From Chondrosia reniformis (Eukaryota; Porifera; Demospongiae; Chondrillida; Chondrillidae): 64,000 nt of DNA. The position numbers and the translations under genes are program-made. The stretch spans positions 312,501-376,500 of the forward strand of contig OX359192.1 in the NCBI GenBank assembly GCA_947172415.1, in the 5' to 3' direction. The notes under the pieces were generated by a model. The model searched no databases. It saw only the letters and a list, made by a program, of their open reading frames with translations, and was not told where the DNA came from. Positions 61,387 through 64,000 of this stretch are shown here, piece after piece; the stretch's first letter is position 1, and each line of letters begins with the position of its first letter.

Positions 61387-64000
61387 ATGGCTGCCCAGTT
61401 GTGCCTTTCCGACTTGTTCCAGAATAGCAGACGTTTCATTTTGAATTGCTCCGTAAAAGGTGAAAATAACGTTTTAAGTCGAATTAGAACTGTATAATTA
61501 TTAAAATCGTAAATATTTCCTATATAGCATGTTTACACGTACAAAGACCTGTTTCTCATGTTTCACGTATTCTCGCAGTCCGAGGTTTGTTACGTGAACA
61601 GAAGAGATGTTATGCTCCGAATCCTTTAGAGAGAAGTACGTGAGAATGAATTGATTGAGTCTCTTAGATGCTGTAGTCAATATATTCACTTTTGTCTGCT
61701 AGGGAGTATTGAAGCTTTGATGGCTTCAGTGTCTGGAGGAAGATTCAAGGGGAGAAAGAAGGGAGGAAAGAGAAAGTTTCGGAGAGAGACCTTTGTGAAC
61801 CTCGGACAGGGTACGTGGTAGTAATGGATGGATGGGTGGATGTGTGGATGGGTGGATGGGTGGATGAATGGATGTGTGGATGGGTGGATGAATGGATGTG
61901 TGGATGGGTGGATGAATGGGTTGATAATAATAGCATATGTACGTATAATAACAGTCAGTTCCTCTGCGGTAGGTTTGAGAGGTGAGAGATGGCCTGGTTT
62001 GAGTGCACCAATACCAACAACTACTTATGGACCTAATTGGATTAAAGAGAAGGAGTTGGAAATGAGAGTAGTCAAAGGAGATGAGAAGGAATGGGAAGAA
62101 TCTAGAGTTCTAAATATTCTACCAGGTCAGTGGATAACACATTATACAGTCAACCTCTCTCTATAGTGGTGACCTATGGGAGTGAGACTAGGTAGTCTTT
62201 ATACAGTCAACCTCTCTATAGTGGTGACCTATGGGAGTGAGACTAGGTAGTCTTTATACAGTCAACCTCTCTATAGTGGTGACCTATGGGAGTGAGACTA
62301 GGTAGTCTTTATACAGTCAACCTCTCTATAGTGGTGACCTATGGGAGTGAGACTAGGTAGTCTTTATACAGTCAACCTCTCTCTATAGTGGTGACCTATG
62401 GGAGTGAGACTAGGTAGGAAGTCATAAACCTTGTTTTTCATACAGGAGAAAGAAGGTCGGAGAGGAGGTTATCAGAAATGAACTGGAGCCCAAGGGGCTG
62501 GACAGGACGGAGCTGGGGAGGGAGACATGTAGGCTGTCCAGAGCTACCTAATGGAGGTGTGTATCTATTGTACATAGGAAGTCTATATCTGAACACATTA
62601 AGACCTTTATTGTACTCCTATACAGATCCAATTCCAGAATTCGACTCAGTTGTTATAGAGGTCAGTCAGGACTATATTACAATATAAAAATAATATAAAT
62701 TTTCAGGTGAAATGATTTGTGTGGATATACTGTCCTTTTTAGGTGAGGAGAGTTGCGCAACAGACTACTGGTGGAAAGAGGAGATCCCTGAGGACATTGG
62801 TTGTTGTTGGTAATGGGAATGGTGCCATTGGTAAGTGTGTGTTTATACCAGAGTAACCATGGCAACATCTTCTGTGGGTAGTATTATTGAAAATGAATAC
62901 ATTCCCAGTACATTCAGTAAACACATTGTTTATTCACATACATATCGGTGGCAATAGTAGTAGTATACATACATACGTACGTACATACAATGACTGTGCA
63001 CCTGTCGTGGCCTTAGCTTGACCAATGTTGAGCCATCTTGTGGTAAGTGATGAATACAGTGTGTATATGCTTCCAGTTTATGTTGCTATTCAGTTTGCTG
63101 TTTATGATGTGTAGGGTTTGCCATCGGAAAGGATGCTTCTGATACTAGAAGTTCCATCAGAAAGGTATTAAAATCTCTTGTATATTGTACACACCTTATA
63201 CTAGTGTATACTAGATTTAGCATAGAGAGCCAAGGATTCACAGAAGATCAAGATAAAGAAAAAGACAAAGACTCCCAGGATCACTGATGAAGGGTGGAAT
63301 TCCCAGAAACGGCTGTCTGACCCAGTGGAGAAGAAGATGAAAGAAGGGAAAAGAAGGAAGAAAAGACTCCTGTATCTTCATCCAAAGCTCTCTTCAGGTT
63401 TAGTTCCCTTATAGGCTCTTTTACAGAATAGGCATAGCATGTAGGAAAATGGTATCTTAGATTTTTCATGCATGTGTGTGTATGTGTGTGTGTATGTGTG
63501 TGTGTGTGGGTGTGTGTGTGTGGGTGGGTGTGTGTGTGGGTGTGTGGGTGTGTGTGGGTGTGTGTGTGTATGTGTGTGTGTGTGTGGGTGTGTGGGTGTG
63601 GGTGGGTGGGTGGGTGGAGGTAAGCGTGCTGCTCTTGTGTGTGTAGGCAAAGAACAAGGCGATAATGCATCTTCACTTTGTCCCAAAATGTGACAACCAC
63701 ACAAGTTAGTAGCTTCAGAACATTCACTGACAGTCATTGAGAGATAATTTGGTGTATCAATGCTGTTTTGTGTGCAGTATATCATCACTTGGAGGCTAAA
63801 TTCAAGAGAACGAGGGTCATCATGGAGCGCAAGGTTCCTGGTATGTGTTGCTTAGGGTGATGTGCTATACTGTATGTGAAGTAGGAGGGGTATCTCTCTT
63901 ATTGAAGGGTATGGACTTGTATGCCATCGTGCAATAGCTGTCATATGTAAATTGGTTGGTATCAAGGATATTTATGCTAAAGTACTTGGCTCTACTAACC
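61387..64000 (+). CDS. MRPS5: Mitochondrial ribosomal protein S5 (uS5m), 3' partial
   Basis: Small-subunit mitoribosome protein. Exons: 61387-61459, 61703-61810, 61973-62125, 62446-62556, 62626-62660, 62743-62830, 63115-63164, 63647-63704, 63778-63840, and 63908 to beyond the window; phases consistent. The N-terminal extension is basic ([19 protein letters not shown]), then [12 protein letters not shown] and [14 protein letters not shown], both typical of animal MRPS5. The S5 core follows: [20 protein letters not shown] (dsRBD-like fold), then [20 protein letters not shown] and YAKVLGSTN, the C-terminal S5 domain, cut by the window edge. Introns hold three tandem arrays and a Penelope-like tail. 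Confidence 0.92.
61820..61924. repeat. GGATGGGTGGATGAAT-type minisatellite, MRPS5 intron 2
   Basis: Starts about 10 bases after the 5' splice site at 61811. Related in composition to the 33540-34075 array. Confidence 0.9.
62140..62416. repeat. Minisatellite, about 55-bp unit, about 5 copies, MRPS5 intron 3
   Basis: Unit contains GTGGTGACCTATGGGAGTGA, GACTAGGTAGTCTTTATACA and GTCAACCTCTC; begins about 15 bases after the 5' splice site at 62126. Same family as 41290-41485. Confidence 0.95.
63208..63472 (+). mobile_element. Solo 3' tail of a Penelope-like element, MRPS5 intron
   Basis: Collinear with 28293-28542 (TAGATTTAGCATAGAGAGCC, ... , GGAAAATGGTATCTTAGATT). It lacks coding sequence and contains the best-preserved hammerhead-like motif of the window. 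Confidence 0.8.
63274..63327 (+). ncRNA. Hammerhead ribozyme candidate in the Penelope-like tail
   Basis: Core CTGATGA (63284-63290), stem II GGG/CCC with a 7-base loop (63292-63304), GAAA (63306-63309), stem III of two pairs (AC/GT) closing loop GGCT, and C63317 at the cleavage position. Stem I pairs GGATCA (63278-63283) with TGACCC (63318-63323) in 5 of 6 positions. Very short stem III is known for hammerheads of Penelope-like elements and retrozymes. Weak points are the short stem II and an A-A at its base. Confidence 0.6.
63470..63622. repeat. (GT)n-rich microsatellite, MRPS5 intron
   Basis: Mixed GTGTGT, GTATGT and GGGT runs directly after the Penelope-like tail and before the acceptor at 63646. 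Confidence 0.95.

Noticed and set aside
63470-63622. GT-rich tract as a CRISPR-like or regulatory array
   Set aside because: Simple dinucleotide-type repeat without spacers, in a eukaryotic intron.

Overview
The window looks like nuclear DNA of an early-branching animal, most likely a demosponge similar to Amphimedon. Genes are compact and many-exoned with GT-AG introns, they are clearly metazoan (DAPK-type death-associated kinase modules, NCBP1, TIMM44, ubiquilin, MRPS5, an MBD protein), and they are packed head-to-head or tail-to-tail. The species is an inference. All gene models were read by eye from frame, splice sites and remembered family sequences; no search was run.

Layout. 727-1615 (+): last exon of an MBD-domain gene. 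1788-9004 (+) and 14216-18404 (-): two intact, convergent endoglycoceramidase (GH5) genes that form the arms of a large inverted duplication; their spacer holds a dispersed GC-rich repeat and a Penelope-like element (PLE) fragment. 18766-25313 (-): TIMM44, with an opposite-strand membrane-protein gene (21846-23282) inside one intron. 26156-26818 and 30654-31328 (-): two single-exon cysteine-rich membrane proteins with furin-like sites, separated by SINE, PLE and LINE debris and a duplicated fragment of the TIMM44 5' end. 31925-40240 (-): NCBP1 (CBP80), about 22 exons. 40872-48110 (+): an ankyrin-Roc-COR-death protein matching the C-terminal three quarters of DAPK. 48460-52485 (+): a separate DAPK-type kinase with its calmodulin-binding tail. 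54400-55870: second, inverted copy of the GC-rich repeat. 56273-61332 (-): ubiquilin. 61387-64000 (+): mitochondrial ribosomal protein S5, cut by the window end.

The most striking items are the DAPK parts encoded as two adjacent genes in the opposite order to the fused animal gene; the inverted endoglycoceramidase pair, near-identical in most exons but with a sharply diverged island around exon 9; more than twenty tandem-repeat arrays, most intronic and touching splice sites, several of which differ in copy number between the two endoglycoceramidase genes; hammerhead-ribozyme-like motifs in PLE tails; and a near-identical GC-rich dispersed sequence of unknown nature at two loci.

The genes do not form one pathway. 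Function is split among mitochondrial import and translation (TIMM44, MRPS5), nuclear cap binding (NCBP1), proteasome shuttling (ubiquilin), cell-death signalling (DAPK modules) and extracellular glycolipid breakdown (endoglycoceramidases).
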